A model generated the notes under the pieces. That model did no database searches, was not told where the DNA came from, and saw only the letters and a list, made by a program, of their open reading frames with translations. This document shows, piece by piece, positions 1-6,594 of a stretch of 25,114 bases of DNA. Source of the stretch: an uncultured Muribaculaceae bacterium (GTDB taxonomy: Bacteria > Bacteroidota > Bacteroidia > Bacteroidales > Muribaculaceae); the NCBI GenBank assembly GCA_934663645.1, contig CAKUKR010000028.1, positions 1 to 25,114 on the forward strand. Direction: 5' to 3'. The translations under genes and the position numbers were made by a program. Numbering within the stretch: position 1 is the stretch's first letter; every line of letters begins with the position of its first letter.

Positions 1-15
1 GCAATCAGAAAGAAC

Positions 16-51
16 AATCGGTGTATTCCCCAACCGGGGTTTACACCGATT
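16..51. terminator. Strong hairpin at left edge, possible terminator
   Basis: A perfect 10-bp inverted repeat (16-25 with 42-51) encloses a 2x2 TT/TT internal loop and a second 4-bp stem CCCC/GGGG (28-31 with 36-39) closed by the loop AACC. There is no clear T-run after it on either strand. The simplest reading is a transcription terminator or 3'-end-stabilising hairpin of a gene lying left of the window, but no such gene is visible. The hairpin is certain from the sequence; its role is inferred. Confidence 0.45.
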
Positions 52-108
52 TCCGTATAATCACGGCAAGCAGGGACGCGACATGGTCACACATCCCCGA
101 CATAGTAG

Positions 109-128
109 GGACACGGCGTGCCGTGTCC
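109..128 (+). repeat. Dispersed palindromic repeat, copy 1
   Basis: This is an imperfect palindrome GGACACGGC-GT-GCCGTGTCC: two 9-base arms around a 2-base centre. It is preceded by GTAG and is identical to copy 4 at 15089-15108. It forms a mirror-image pair with copy 2 about 50 bases downstream. Confidence 0.85.
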
Positions 129-150
129 GAAGGGCGACAAACACAATAAT

Positions 151-200
151 TTGATTTGCAGTGACTTGGTTGCGGGTACGGCACGCCGTGTCCCTACACT
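151..200 (-). repeat. Dispersed palindromic repeat, copy 2 (opposite orientation)
   Basis: The core ACGGC-AC-GCCGTGTCCCT (178-195) is the reverse complement of copy 1, with the left arm shortened by a few bases. The left flank (TTGAT-TGCA-TGA-TTG pattern, 151-173) closely matches the left flank of copy 3 at 2081-2101, so the repeat unit is longer than the palindrome itself. It lies upstream of the PAS gene. Confidence 0.8.
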
Positions 201-276
201 GGCAACGCAATCATACGCGGTCTGCTCATTTTGACACGCATCCGCCGTTGCACCGCTTGCCTAAAACGAAACTGAC

Positions 277-624
277 ATGACCGAGATACCCGAAGACCTG
301 CTCCACTGGGCGGACGAAATTGACGCGGCTGTCACTATCTGTGACGCTGACGCCAAAATACTCTACATGAACGACCGCTCGCGCCAGACGTTCGCCCGTC
401 ACGGCGACATCATAGGCCACGACCTGATGCAGTACCACCCGCAGCGGGCGCAGGAGCAGATACGCCACATGCTCGCCACCGGCGAGACCAACGCCTATAC
501 CATAGAGAAGAACGGGCTGCACAAGCTCATCTTCCAGACACCCTGGCGACGCGACGGCAAGATTGCCGGCCTCGTCGAGCTGTCGATGGTAATCCCGGCG
601 GAAATGCCGCATTACATACGCTGA
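277..624 (+). CDS. Single-domain PAS protein
   Basis: This 115-residue protein is essentially one PAS sensor domain and nothing else. Residues 14-33 have the typical PAS opening (an 'AVTICDADAKILYMND' stretch), followed by a helical middle with 'IGHDLMQYHP' and a closing beta-sheet region 'HKLIFQTPWRRDGKIAGLVELSM'. There is no signal peptide, membrane segment or output domain, so it is probably cytoplasmic and acts as a ligand or redox sensor or as a protein-protein adaptor. The bound ligand cannot be read from the sequence. It lies 19 bp upstream of the next gene on the same strand and may be co-transcribed with it. The upstream region carries dispersed repeats and no convincing TAnnTTTG promoter. 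The start is the first ATG of the frame. Family assignment is fairly sure; function is unknown. Confidence 0.75.
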   Translation: MTEIPEDLLHWADEIDAAVTICDADAKILYMNDRSRQTFARHGDIIGHDLMQYHPQRAQEQIRHMLATGETNAYTIEKNGLHKLIFQTPWRRDGKIAGLVELSMVIPAEMPHYIR

Positions 625-643
625 CGCATAACGACATACACTC

Positions 644-1003
644 ATGAAGAAACGTCTCCTCATATTCTGCACGCTGCTGCTCTCGCTCATCGGCACAGCA
701 GCGGCGCAGAGCGACTATTACGCACGCAAGGCGCAGGGTTACCAGCGCGAAGCGGAGTATTACCAGAAGAAGGCTGACGGCTACCGCCGCGAAGCCGAAT
801 ATTACTTGCGCAAGGCCGAGGGCTACCAGCGTGAGGCGGCATATTACACGCGCAAGGGCGACACCGACCGCGCCAAGACCAACAACCGCTGGGCCAGCGA
901 CGCGATGGACCGCTACAAGACGCAGATGCGTTGGGCCTCCGAGGCAAACGACAAGGCCGCTATGTACCTGCGCTGGGCTGCCGACGCCCTGAAAAAGCAG
1001 TAG
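644..1003 (+). CDS. Small secreted protein of 14-residue helical repeats
   Basis: This 119-residue protein starts with a clear signal peptide (basic MKKR, hydrophobic core, cleavage near AAAQ at about residue 22). The mature part is built almost wholly from 14-residue units. Three units begin with Tyr-Tyr and follow the pattern YY-x-(R/K)KA-x-GY-x-REA-x (residues 25-66). A linker (67-83) follows, then two and a half units beginning Ala-Ser/Ala and ending Arg-Trp (84-119). Fourteen residues equal two heptads, so a long charged amphipathic helix or helical bundle in the periplasm or outside the cell is likely. There is no lipobox and no recognisable enzyme motif. It follows the PAS gene by 19 bp. 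I do not recognise the family; it could be annotated simply as hypothetical. Confidence 0.75.
   Translation: MKKRLLIFCTLLLSLIGTAAAQSDYYARKAQGYQREAEYYQKKADGYRREAEYYLRKAEGYQREAAYYTRKGDTDRAKTNNRWASDAMDRYKTQMRWASEANDKAAMYLRWAADALKKQ
716..841 (+). repeat. Tandem 42-bp coding repeat (three units)
   Basis: Three consecutive 42-base units (716-757, 758-799, 800-841) encode the Tyr-Tyr type 14-residue repeats of the small secreted protein. The units share the amino-acid pattern but differ at many third positions, so the array is old or kept by selection on the protein rather than freshly expanded. Confidence 0.8.
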
Positions 1004-1037
1004 TCCGCCCGCTATGGGGGCAGGTCAAATCAGAGTT

Positions 1038-1071
1038 CTCGGAGTTCTCAGAGCTCTCGGAGAACTCCGAG
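1038..1071. terminator. Perfect 12-bp hairpin after the small repeat protein
   Basis: CTCGGAGTTCTC (1038-1049) is exactly complementary to GAGAACTCCGAG (1060-1071), with a 10-base loop that is itself partly palindromic (AGAGCTCT). The sequence also reads as near-tandem 9-mers of the form GTTCTCGGA from about 1034. It sits 34 bp after the stop at 1003 and just before the next promoter. The downstream sequence is T-rich (GATTTTGATTTT, 1079-1090) but has no uninterrupted T-run. It is a plausible terminator or 3'-end stabiliser. Confidence 0.5.
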
Positions 1072-1080
1072 CAGGTGTGA

Positions 1081-1112
1081 TTTTGATTTTAGGGGGATTG
1101 TGACTAAATTTG
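1081..1112 (+). promoter_or_regulatory. Bacteroidota-type promoter of the coiled-coil gene
   Basis: A TTTTG box (1081-1085), a 19-bp spacer and TAAATTTG (1105-1112) followed by CA match the known Bacteroidota promoter consensus (TTTG at -33, TAnnTTTG at -7). The spacer contains five consecutive G (1092-1096). Transcription should start near 1117, giving a leader of roughly 20 bases before the ATG at 1140. Confidence 0.75.
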
Positions 1113-1139
1113 CAGTCTGAACATCAACATTACCGCTAT

Positions 1140-2072
1140 ATGAACCGCAAGCAGAAAATCGTGTTCTTTTCCGGCCTGGGCGTGGTCGTCGCCCTCATTG
1201 TGCTTATCATCGTGCTGCTGGTCAATGACCGTGGCGCGTCAAAGTCGAGCGACGAGGACTCGCTGATGGACAAATCAGAGCAGGTAGACTCGTTGCAGAA
1301 CGCTTACGACGAGCTGGAACTGGTCAATGAGTACCGGGAGCTTGAGGCTGATTTCTCGCAGTATGAGGGGCAGCAGAAGTACCTTAAGAACGACACGCTG
1401 GTACGCCAGTACAATGACGCGAAGAAGCGCGTGGAGTCGCTGCTCAAGGAATTGAAGAGCGAGAAGCGCAGCAACCAGGAGAACCGCGAGAAAATCAAGC
1501 AGCTGCAGGCGGAGATAGCGACGCTGAAGGACATCGTGCGCCATTACCTCGAGGAGATAAAGCGCCTCGGCGAGGAGAACGAGGGGCTGAAGCAGGAGAT
1601 AGAGCAGGTGTCGGCCCGCAACCAGGAGCTCAGCTCGCAGGTGACTGCCGCCAATGCGAGCAACGAGCGGCTGGCGCAGACTGTCAGCGTCGCCAAGAAG
1701 CTGAACATCACCGGGCTGTCGCTTACGGCATACAACAAGGGCGGCAAGGCGGAGAAGAAAATCAAGAAGGCTAAGCAGCTGGGCGTGAGTTTCACCGTGG
1801 CTCCTAACAACACGGCCGCGCCCGGCAAGAAGACATTCTATGTGCGTGTGCAGTCGCCCGAGGGCAGCCTCGTGGGCAGCGGGCCGTCATTCACGATAGA
1901 CGGCGCGCATGTGCAGAGTTCGGGAGCCAGACAGGCGGAGTATGACAACGGCGAGCTGAAAGTGACGGTATACGTCAACGTGACGTCGTCGCTGACCCCC
2001 GGCAGCTACACCGTGGAGGCGTTCTGCGACGGCAACCGCCTCGGCTCGACGCACGTCACGATGAAGAATTGA
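1140..2072 (+). CDS. Membrane-anchored coiled-coil protein with C-terminal beta domain
   Basis: This 310-residue protein has a short basic N-terminus (MNRKQK), one strongly hydrophobic segment (about 8-28), then a long charged region rich in E, K, Q and L (about 40-185) that reads as coiled coil. The last 120 residues contain the 'KKLNITGLSLTAYNKGGK' and 'GKKTFYVRVQSPEGSLVGSG' type beta-strand stretches of an immunoglobulin-like fold. The hydrophobic segment lacks a signal-peptidase site, so an inner-membrane anchor with a periplasmic stalk is likely. I recall similar Bacteroidota proteins with a coiled coil plus this C-terminal domain but know no established function. The frame stays open upstream to a TTG at 1110, but that TTG is part of the promoter box, so the ATG at 1140 is chosen. 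It is transcribed alone and converges on the MurF-Alr gene. Confidence 0.8.
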   Translation: MNRKQKIVFFSGLGVVVALIVLIIVLLVNDRGASKSSDEDSLMDKSEQVDSLQNAYDELELVNEYRELEADFSQYEGQQKYLKNDTLVRQYNDAKKRVESLLKELKSEKRSNQENREKIKQLQAEIATLKDIVRHYLEEIKRLGEENEGLKQEIEQVSARNQELSSQVTAANASNERLAQTVSVAKKLNITGLSLTAYNKGGKAEKKIKKAKQLGVSFTVAPNNTAAPGKKTFYVRVQSPEGSLVGSGPSFTIDGAHVQSSGARQAEYDNGELKVTVYVNVTSSLTPGSYTVEAFCDGNRLGSTHVTMKN

Positions 2073-2080
2073 TTAATCGT

Positions 2081-2134
2081 TTGATCTGCAATGATTTGAT
2101 TGTGGGGGACACGGCACGCCGTGTCCCTGCACTG
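2081..2134 (-). repeat. Dispersed palindromic repeat, copy 3
   Basis: The palindrome GGACACGGC-AC-GCCGTGTCC (2108-2127) is the reverse complement of copies 1 and 4 and matches copy 5. The left flank (2081-2101, TTGATCTGCAATGATTTGAT then TG) matches that of copy 2. It lies in the 73-bp gap between two converging genes, where it could also act as a bidirectional 3' hairpin. Confidence 0.85.
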
Positions 2135-2145
2135 ACAGTGTAATC

Positions 2146-4611
2146 TCATTCGCGGTAATATACGCGCTTGACACGCGGCGAGACGGAGGTGACAATCTCG
2201 TATGGGATTGTGCCGAGCACGTCTGCGAGCCGCTGCACGGGCATCTTCCTGCCGAATATCTCGACCGAGTCGCCGACTGCGCAGTCGATGCCGGTCACGT
2301 CTATCATGCAAGCGTCCATGCAGATGTTGCCGACCGTGGGCGCGGGCTTGCCGTTCACGTCAACGCATATCGCGCCGCAGCCGAAATGCCGGTTCATGCC
2401 GTCGGCGTAGCCGATGGGTATTGTGGCGATGACACTGTCGCGCTGCAGCACGCCGCGCCGCCCGTAGCCGATGGTCTCGCCCTTCTTCCAGCGGCGCAGG
2501 GCAATGATGACCGTGCGCAGCGTTGAGACGACGGCGAGCGGCTCTTCCACCTGCGGCGGCAGAGTGTTGATGCCGTAGAGGCCTATGCCGAGGCGCGCCA
2601 TGTCGTAGTGCGCCTGGGGGAAGCGCAGTATGCCGGCAGAGTTGAGGACGTGGCGGAGTATGCGGCGCGGATAGTGCGACTGCATGTACTCGGTGTACCG
2701 CGCGAAGCGGTCGAGCTGCAGCTGCGTGTAGTCGTTCATGTCGAGGCAGTCGGCGGTGGCGAGGTGCGAGAACGCCGAGCGAATGGCCACATTGCCCTGG
2801 CTGTTGACTGTCTCCATGAGCTGCGGCAGCTCCTCCTCGACAAATCCCATGCGGTGCATTCCGGTGTCGAGCTTGATGTGCACCGGATAGTCATGCACGC
2901 CGTTTTTGGCGGCCTCGCGTATCACGTCGTGCAGCATTTCCATGCTGTAGATCTCCGGCTCGAGGCGGTTGGCAAACATCGAGCGGTAGTTGACGACTTT
3001 GGGGTTCATGACCATAATGGGCATGGTGATGCCGCCTCGCCGCAGCTCGATGCCCTCGTCGAGGACGGCGACGGCGAGGTATGCCGCGCCCTGCGCCTGC
3101 AGCGTCTTGGCAATCTCGTAGCTGCCGGCGCCGTAGCCCGAGGCCTTGACCATTGCTATCAGCCCGGTCTGCACCGGCAGGTGGCTGCGGAAATAGTTGT
3201 AGTTCTTGACCACGGCATCGAGGTTTACCTCGAGCACAGTCTCGTGCTTGCGTGCCTCGAGCATTTCGCACAGGCGGTCAAACCCGTATTCCGGCGCGCC
3301 TTTGAGCAGGATAATCTCGTTGGAAAAGTCAGAGGTCGAGAGGTTTTGCATCAGCTCTGCCGTCGAGGCGAAGCAGCGTGCGCTGCCGCCGAAGAGGTCG
3401 CGTGCAGCCACGAGTTCCGGACCTACGCCGATGAATCGGTGCACGTGCATGGCGCGTACCAGGCGGCTGATGTCGCCGTACACGTCGCTGCGGCGCGATT
3501 CGTGGCGCAGGTCGCTCAGTATCAGCGTTGTTGTCCTGCCGTCGGCGGCGCGGCGGTTCATGAAGTCGAGAGCCGGCATCAGCGACCCATAGTCGCTGGT
3601 GTATGAGTCATATATCAGCGAGCAGCCGTTTACGCCCTCGCTGACGTTGAGCCGTGTGCCTATGGCATGGAGTGCGGCAAACCGCGTGTGTATCGTCTCG
3701 CTGTCTATGCCGCACAGGAGCATATATGCCAATGCGTTGAGGGCGTTCTCGATATCGCTGGCGGCGGTGAAGCCGATGGTCAGAGTGTCCGCTGTGCCGC
3801 CGTGTACGTATTCAATAACGGTGCTGCCTCCTGTCTGCTGAACGGACTTGACATACAGGGCAGCGGAGGTGTCTGTGCGCGAGCGGCGGAAGCGTCGCGA
3901 GGGGTCTATGTCGGCAAGCGCGGCGGCGATAATAGGGTTGTCGGCATCATAGATTACGTGCCGGACATGCGGCGCGTGGGCGAGCAGTGCTTTCTCGCGG
4001 GCTTTGTCAGCGATTGAGTTGAAGCCCTCGGCGTGTTCGTCGCCAATGTTGGTGAAAATCACCACGTCCGGGTCGATGATGTCGGCGAGGGTCTTCATTT
4101 CGCCCTGCCGTGAAACGCCGGCCTCGATGACAGCCACGTCCGTATTGCCGTCTATTTCCCACATCGAGAGGGGCACGCCGATGCGGCTGTTGAAGCTTCG
4201 CGGCGAGCGCACCATGCTGCACAGCGGCTCCATTAGCTGGAAAAGCCATTCCTTCAGTGTGGTCTTGCCCCGGCTGCCGGTAATGGCGACCACCTGCGCG
4301 GGGCGTGGCGGCAGAGTCTTGGCAACGGTCTGCAACGCCGCCACAACGTCCGGGACGACGAGGAAGACGGCATCTGGCATTTGCCGAGCGTCGTCAGGCA
4401 TACGGTCAACGACAAAGCAGCGCACGCCACGGTCATACAGCTGGCGGATGTAGCGGTGTCCGTCATTCTCGGGGGTGCGTATAGCGAAAAACAGGGAAGT
4501 CTGCGGATATGAAAGCGACCGTGAGTCGGTCAGCAAAATCTCGATGCGGCGGTCAGTTGCCGGCATGGGCAACCCGAGCGTCCGCGCCACTGTCTGTATG
4601 TCTGTCACCAT
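2146..4611 (-). CDS. murF-alr: Bifunctional UDP-MurNAc-tripeptide:D-Ala-D-Ala ligase / alanine racemase
   Basis: A fusion of two cell-wall enzymes, 821 residues from the chosen start. The N-terminal half is a Mur ligase: the ATP-binding loop GSRGKTT lies at about 112-118, followed by 'EAGVSRQGEM' and 'FTNIGDEHAEGF'; MurF adds D-Ala-D-Ala to the UDP-MurNAc-tripeptide. From about residue 458 the protein is a PLP-dependent alanine racemase: the PLP lysine is in MVKASGYGAG (about 489), the catalytic tyrosine is in IGYGRRG (about 716), and 'RLGIGLYGI' and 'GNICMDACMIDV' are conserved. This fusion is known in Bacteroidota and couples making D-Ala with using it. The frame is open to an ATG at 4665, but that ATG lies in the loop of the hairpin ending the upstream gene. 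The ATG at 4611 starts a sequence (MVTDIQTVARTLG) that matches the usual N-terminus. The gene probably follows the dipeptidase gene in one transcription unit or is read through from it. Confidence 0.93.
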   Translation of the reverse strand: MVTDIQTVARTLGLPMPATDRRIEILLTDSRSLSYPQTSLFFAIRTPENDGHRYIRQLYDRGVRCFVVDRMPDDARQMPDAVFLVVPDVVAALQTVAKTLPPRPAQVVAITGSRGKTTLKEWLFQLMEPLCSMVRSPRSFNSRIGVPLSMWEIDGNTDVAVIEAGVSRQGEMKTLADIIDPDVVIFTNIGDEHAEGFNSIADKAREKALLAHAPHVRHVIYDADNPIIAAALADIDPSRRFRRSRTDTSAALYVKSVQQTGGSTVIEYVHGGTADTLTIGFTAASDIENALNALAYMLLCGIDSETIHTRFAALHAIGTRLNVSEGVNGCSLIYDSYTSDYGSLMPALDFMNRRAADGRTTTLILSDLRHESRRSDVYGDISRLVRAMHVHRFIGVGPELVAARDLFGGSARCFASTAELMQNLSTSDFSNEIILLKGAPEYGFDRLCEMLEARKHETVLEVNLDAVVKNYNYFRSHLPVQTGLIAMVKASGYGAGSYEIAKTLQAQGAAYLAVAVLDEGIELRRGGITMPIMVMNPKVVNYRSMFANRLEPEIYSMEMLHDVIREAAKNGVHDYPVHIKLDTGMHRMGFVEEELPQLMETVNSQGNVAIRSAFSHLATADCLDMNDYTQLQLDRFARYTEYMQSHYPRRILRHVLNSAGILRFPQAHYDMARLGIGLYGINTLPPQVEEPLAVVSTLRTVIIALRRWKKGETIGYGRRGVLQRDSVIATIPIGYADGMNRHFGCGAICVDVNGKPAPTVGNICMDACMIDVTGIDCAVGDSVEIFGRKMPVQRLADVLGTIPYEIVTSVSPRVKRVYYRE

Positions 4612-4645
4612 GATGCCTGTATAGAGGTCTGCTGTCAAAAGCGAA

Positions 4646-4687
4646 GCCGAAGGAAGACGCTGCATGCCGCAGAGCCGTTCCTTCGGC
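4646..4687 (-). terminator. Hairpin between dipeptidase and murF-alr
   Basis: A perfect 10-bp inverted repeat (GCCGAAGGAA 4646-4655 with TTCCTTCGGC 4678-4687) encloses an inner 4-bp stem (CTGC 4660-4663 with GCAG 4669-4672). Read on the minus strand it lies 16 bases after the dipeptidase stop and is followed by TTCGCTTTTG, a weak U-rich tail. It fits a terminator that may be leaky, because no clear promoter is seen between it and murF-alr. Confidence 0.6.
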
Positions 4688-4703
4688 AGTTGAATATAGG
4701 GTT

Positions 4704-6359
4704 TTACTTCTTGGCTTCGGGCACGAGGAAATGGTCGCCTGTGGCGCGTACTATGTTGTCATAGTATTCCTGGTTGTAGCCCGGGAAGTCGGGGTATACG
4801 GGGTGGTGGTTCTCGTCATAGATGAACTTGCCGTTCTCGTCCACCTTCTTGCGGTTGCCGTCCATGTAGCGGACCAGGAGGAACTGCGCGAGTTCGCGGT
4901 AAGCGTCAGTAGCCTCCTTGGCTATTGCTGCGCCCTCGCTGTTTACCTCGGCTATGAGAGCGTCAGTGCTGCCGGTTTCGGCGAGCTGCGCTAGGTATTT
5001 CTCGCGCTCAGGGCGTGAGGAGATGTATTTCTGCTCGAGGCTGGACTGCACCTTGCGTATGTCGCCTATCATCAGGTCATAGCGGTTGTACGCCTGGTTT
5101 GCCACCCAGTTGTTCATCCAGAAGTTGGACGTTTCGGAGAATGTGTTCATGTCGCCGTTGCCGTGGCGTATCTCGAGGGGGACTTCCGTCATTGAGCAGT
5201 AGAACGGCATGTATACGCAAGTGTTGGTGTCGTCAGTGCCGAACCATATCACGCCGCCGACGGGGTCGGGGAGGTCGGCGCGGCTCTGTGTGACGAAGCT
5301 CCAGCCGGTCTGCTGCGTAGCGATGGCGCGTTCATGCACATAGTGCTTGCCGTTGACCTCATAGTCCATGGGACGCCAGCGGTAGGGGACATGGTTGGGA
5401 CCGGCGCCTATGTCATTGTGCATGTCGAAGGGGGTGTCCTCGAAATGGTCGCGCATGCGCTCCTGCATCTCGGCGAGCGACACCTTGCGGTCGGGTATGA
5501 TATAGAGCGGCATCGGCTCGTTGCTTTCGCCCGAGCACCAAGCGTAGTATTTCTCGGCATCCTTGCTGAAGCGGCGGAAATAGCTCCATACGCGGGCGTC
5601 GCAGCCGCGGCGGGTGTCGGGGTTGTGCTCGCCGTATGTGTCGGCAAACGAGAAGTCCGCGTCCTTGCCGTCGTACCAGCCGCGCTTGCGTGCGAAGGAG
5701 ATCATGTCCTTGGAATAGCGCACATTCTCCTTGTCTTTGAGGTTGACCTGACGTATTCGCGGCTCGTTGGCGTGTCCGGAGATAGCCTCGTCGGGGATGC
5801 GCACTGCTATCCACACCGCGCCTTTCTCCGCGCCCTTGCCTATCATTTCGAGCACCCACAGCTCGTTCTTGTCAGCGATAGAGAATGACTCGCCGGAGCT
5901 GGCGTATCCGTATTTCTCGACCAGCGAAGTCATCACGTCGATGGCCTCGCGGGCAGTCTTGGAGCGTTCCAGTGCAATCTGTATCAGCGAGCCGTAGTCG
6001 ATGATGCTTTTTCCGGTAGTGTCCTGCAACTCCTTGCGGCCGCCCCAGGTGGATTCGCCTATGGCTACCTGATGCTCGTTGATGTTGCCCACGACGTTGT
6101 AGGTGTGTGCCACTTCCGGTATCTCGCCGAGGGGCTTGCTCGTGTCCCACTCGATGACGCGGCGCATCGCGCCCTTGGGGTGGTCGGCGGCGGGGGTGTT
6201 GATCAGCTCGCCGAAGAGGTTGTGCGAGTCAGCGGCGTAAGTGACCATCACAGAGCCGTCCGTAGTCGCCTTCTTTCCGGCGAGGAGGTTGGTACAGGCC
6301 CATGCCTCTGCGCCTCCGGCGGCGAGCATGGCTGCAATCAATAACGGGATATATTTCAT
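4704..6359 (-). CDS. Secreted C69-family dipeptidase
   Basis: A 551-residue protein of peptidase family C69 (PepD-like dipeptidases, an N-terminal nucleophile family). The N-terminus is a signal peptide (MKYIPLLIAAMLAAGGAEAWA) directly followed by Cys22-Thr-Asn. In this family the cysteine exposed by processing is the catalytic nucleophile. 'KKATTDGSVMVTYAADSH', 'EHQVAIGESTWGGR' and 'SIADKNELWVLEMIG' are the conserved blocks expected next. Length is normal for the family. It should hydrolyse dipeptides in the periplasm or outside. It lies upstream of murF-alr on the same strand, separated by 92 bp and a hairpin, and may supply or recycle peptides, although a direct role in wall recycling is only inferred. 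A candidate promoter lies at 6392-6422. Confidence 0.9.
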   Translation of the reverse strand: MKYIPLLIAAMLAAGGAEAWACTNLLAGKKATTDGSVMVTYAADSHNLFGELINTPAADHPKGAMRRVIEWDTSKPLGEIPEVAHTYNVVGNINEHQVAIGESTWGGRKELQDTTGKSIIDYGSLIQIALERSKTAREAIDVMTSLVEKYGYASSGESFSIADKNELWVLEMIGKGAEKGAVWIAVRIPDEAISGHANEPRIRQVNLKDKENVRYSKDMISFARKRGWYDGKDADFSFADTYGEHNPDTRRGCDARVWSYFRRFSKDAEKYYAWCSGESNEPMPLYIIPDRKVSLAEMQERMRDHFEDTPFDMHNDIGAGPNHVPYRWRPMDYEVNGKHYVHERAIATQQTGWSFVTQSRADLPDPVGGVIWFGTDDTNTCVYMPFYCSMTEVPLEIRHGNGDMNTFSETSNFWMNNWVANQAYNRYDLMIGDIRKVQSSLEQKYISSRPEREKYLAQLAETGSTDALIAEVNSEGAAIAKEATDAYRELAQFLLVRYMDGNRKKVDENGKFIYDENHHPVYPDFPGYNQEYYDNIVRATGDHFLVPEAKK

Positions 6360-6391
6360 CGTGTCAGGTTGATATGGTAATTATTGAAAGA

Positions 6392-6422
6392 CGAAATTAG
6401 TACAAAAAGGGGAGTTTTCCAA
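6392..6422 (-). promoter_or_regulatory. Candidate promoter of the dipeptidase gene
   Basis: On the minus strand TTGG (6422-6419) is followed after 19 bp by TAATTTCG (6399-6392), one base from the TAnnTTTG consensus. It would give a leader of about 25-30 bases before the ATG at 6359. The match is partial, so confidence is moderate. Confidence 0.4.
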
Positions 6423-6539
6423 GGATGACGGCGAAATATCGGTATATTTTTATTAATTTCGCGGCATAATTGGGTGTGCCACAGGCATGCCTCGCCGATT
6501 ACGTGACAATATATGCCGCCGTCAGCCGCATAGGAGGGG

Positions 6540-6589
6540 GTTGTTGCAGCATATCCGTCAGGGGTCGTGCGTCAACAACTAACAAAGGA
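6540..6589 (+). promoter_or_regulatory. Leader hairpin and ribosome-binding site of the helicase
   Basis: GTTGTTG (6540-6546) pairs with CAACAAC (6573-6579), with a second short stem GCA/TGC inside, separated by a 2x2 mismatch. Ten bases later lies AAAGGA (6584-6589), a clear Shine-Dalgarno-like sequence five bases before the TTG start at 6595. Strong ribosome-binding sites are uncommon in this phylum, so this one supports the non-ATG start. Confidence 0.5.
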
Positions 6590-6594
6590 CTATA

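Noticed and set aside
1110..1139. Upstream extension of the coiled-coil gene starting at TTG 1110
   Set aside because: The TTG is the end of the TAAATTTG promoter box, so it cannot be translated from that promoter; ATG 1140 also begins the typical basic-plus-hydrophobic anchor.
2608..3606. Long open frame antisense to murF-alr (332 codons)
   Set aside because: It lies wholly opposite the conserved Mur ligase and racemase coding sequence; its translation has the Val/His/Arg-rich composition of a shadow frame in GC-rich DNA and no family pattern.
6454..6461. TAATTTCG as the helicase promoter
   Set aside because: It resembles a -7 box, but no TTTG or TTG lies at the right distance upstream.
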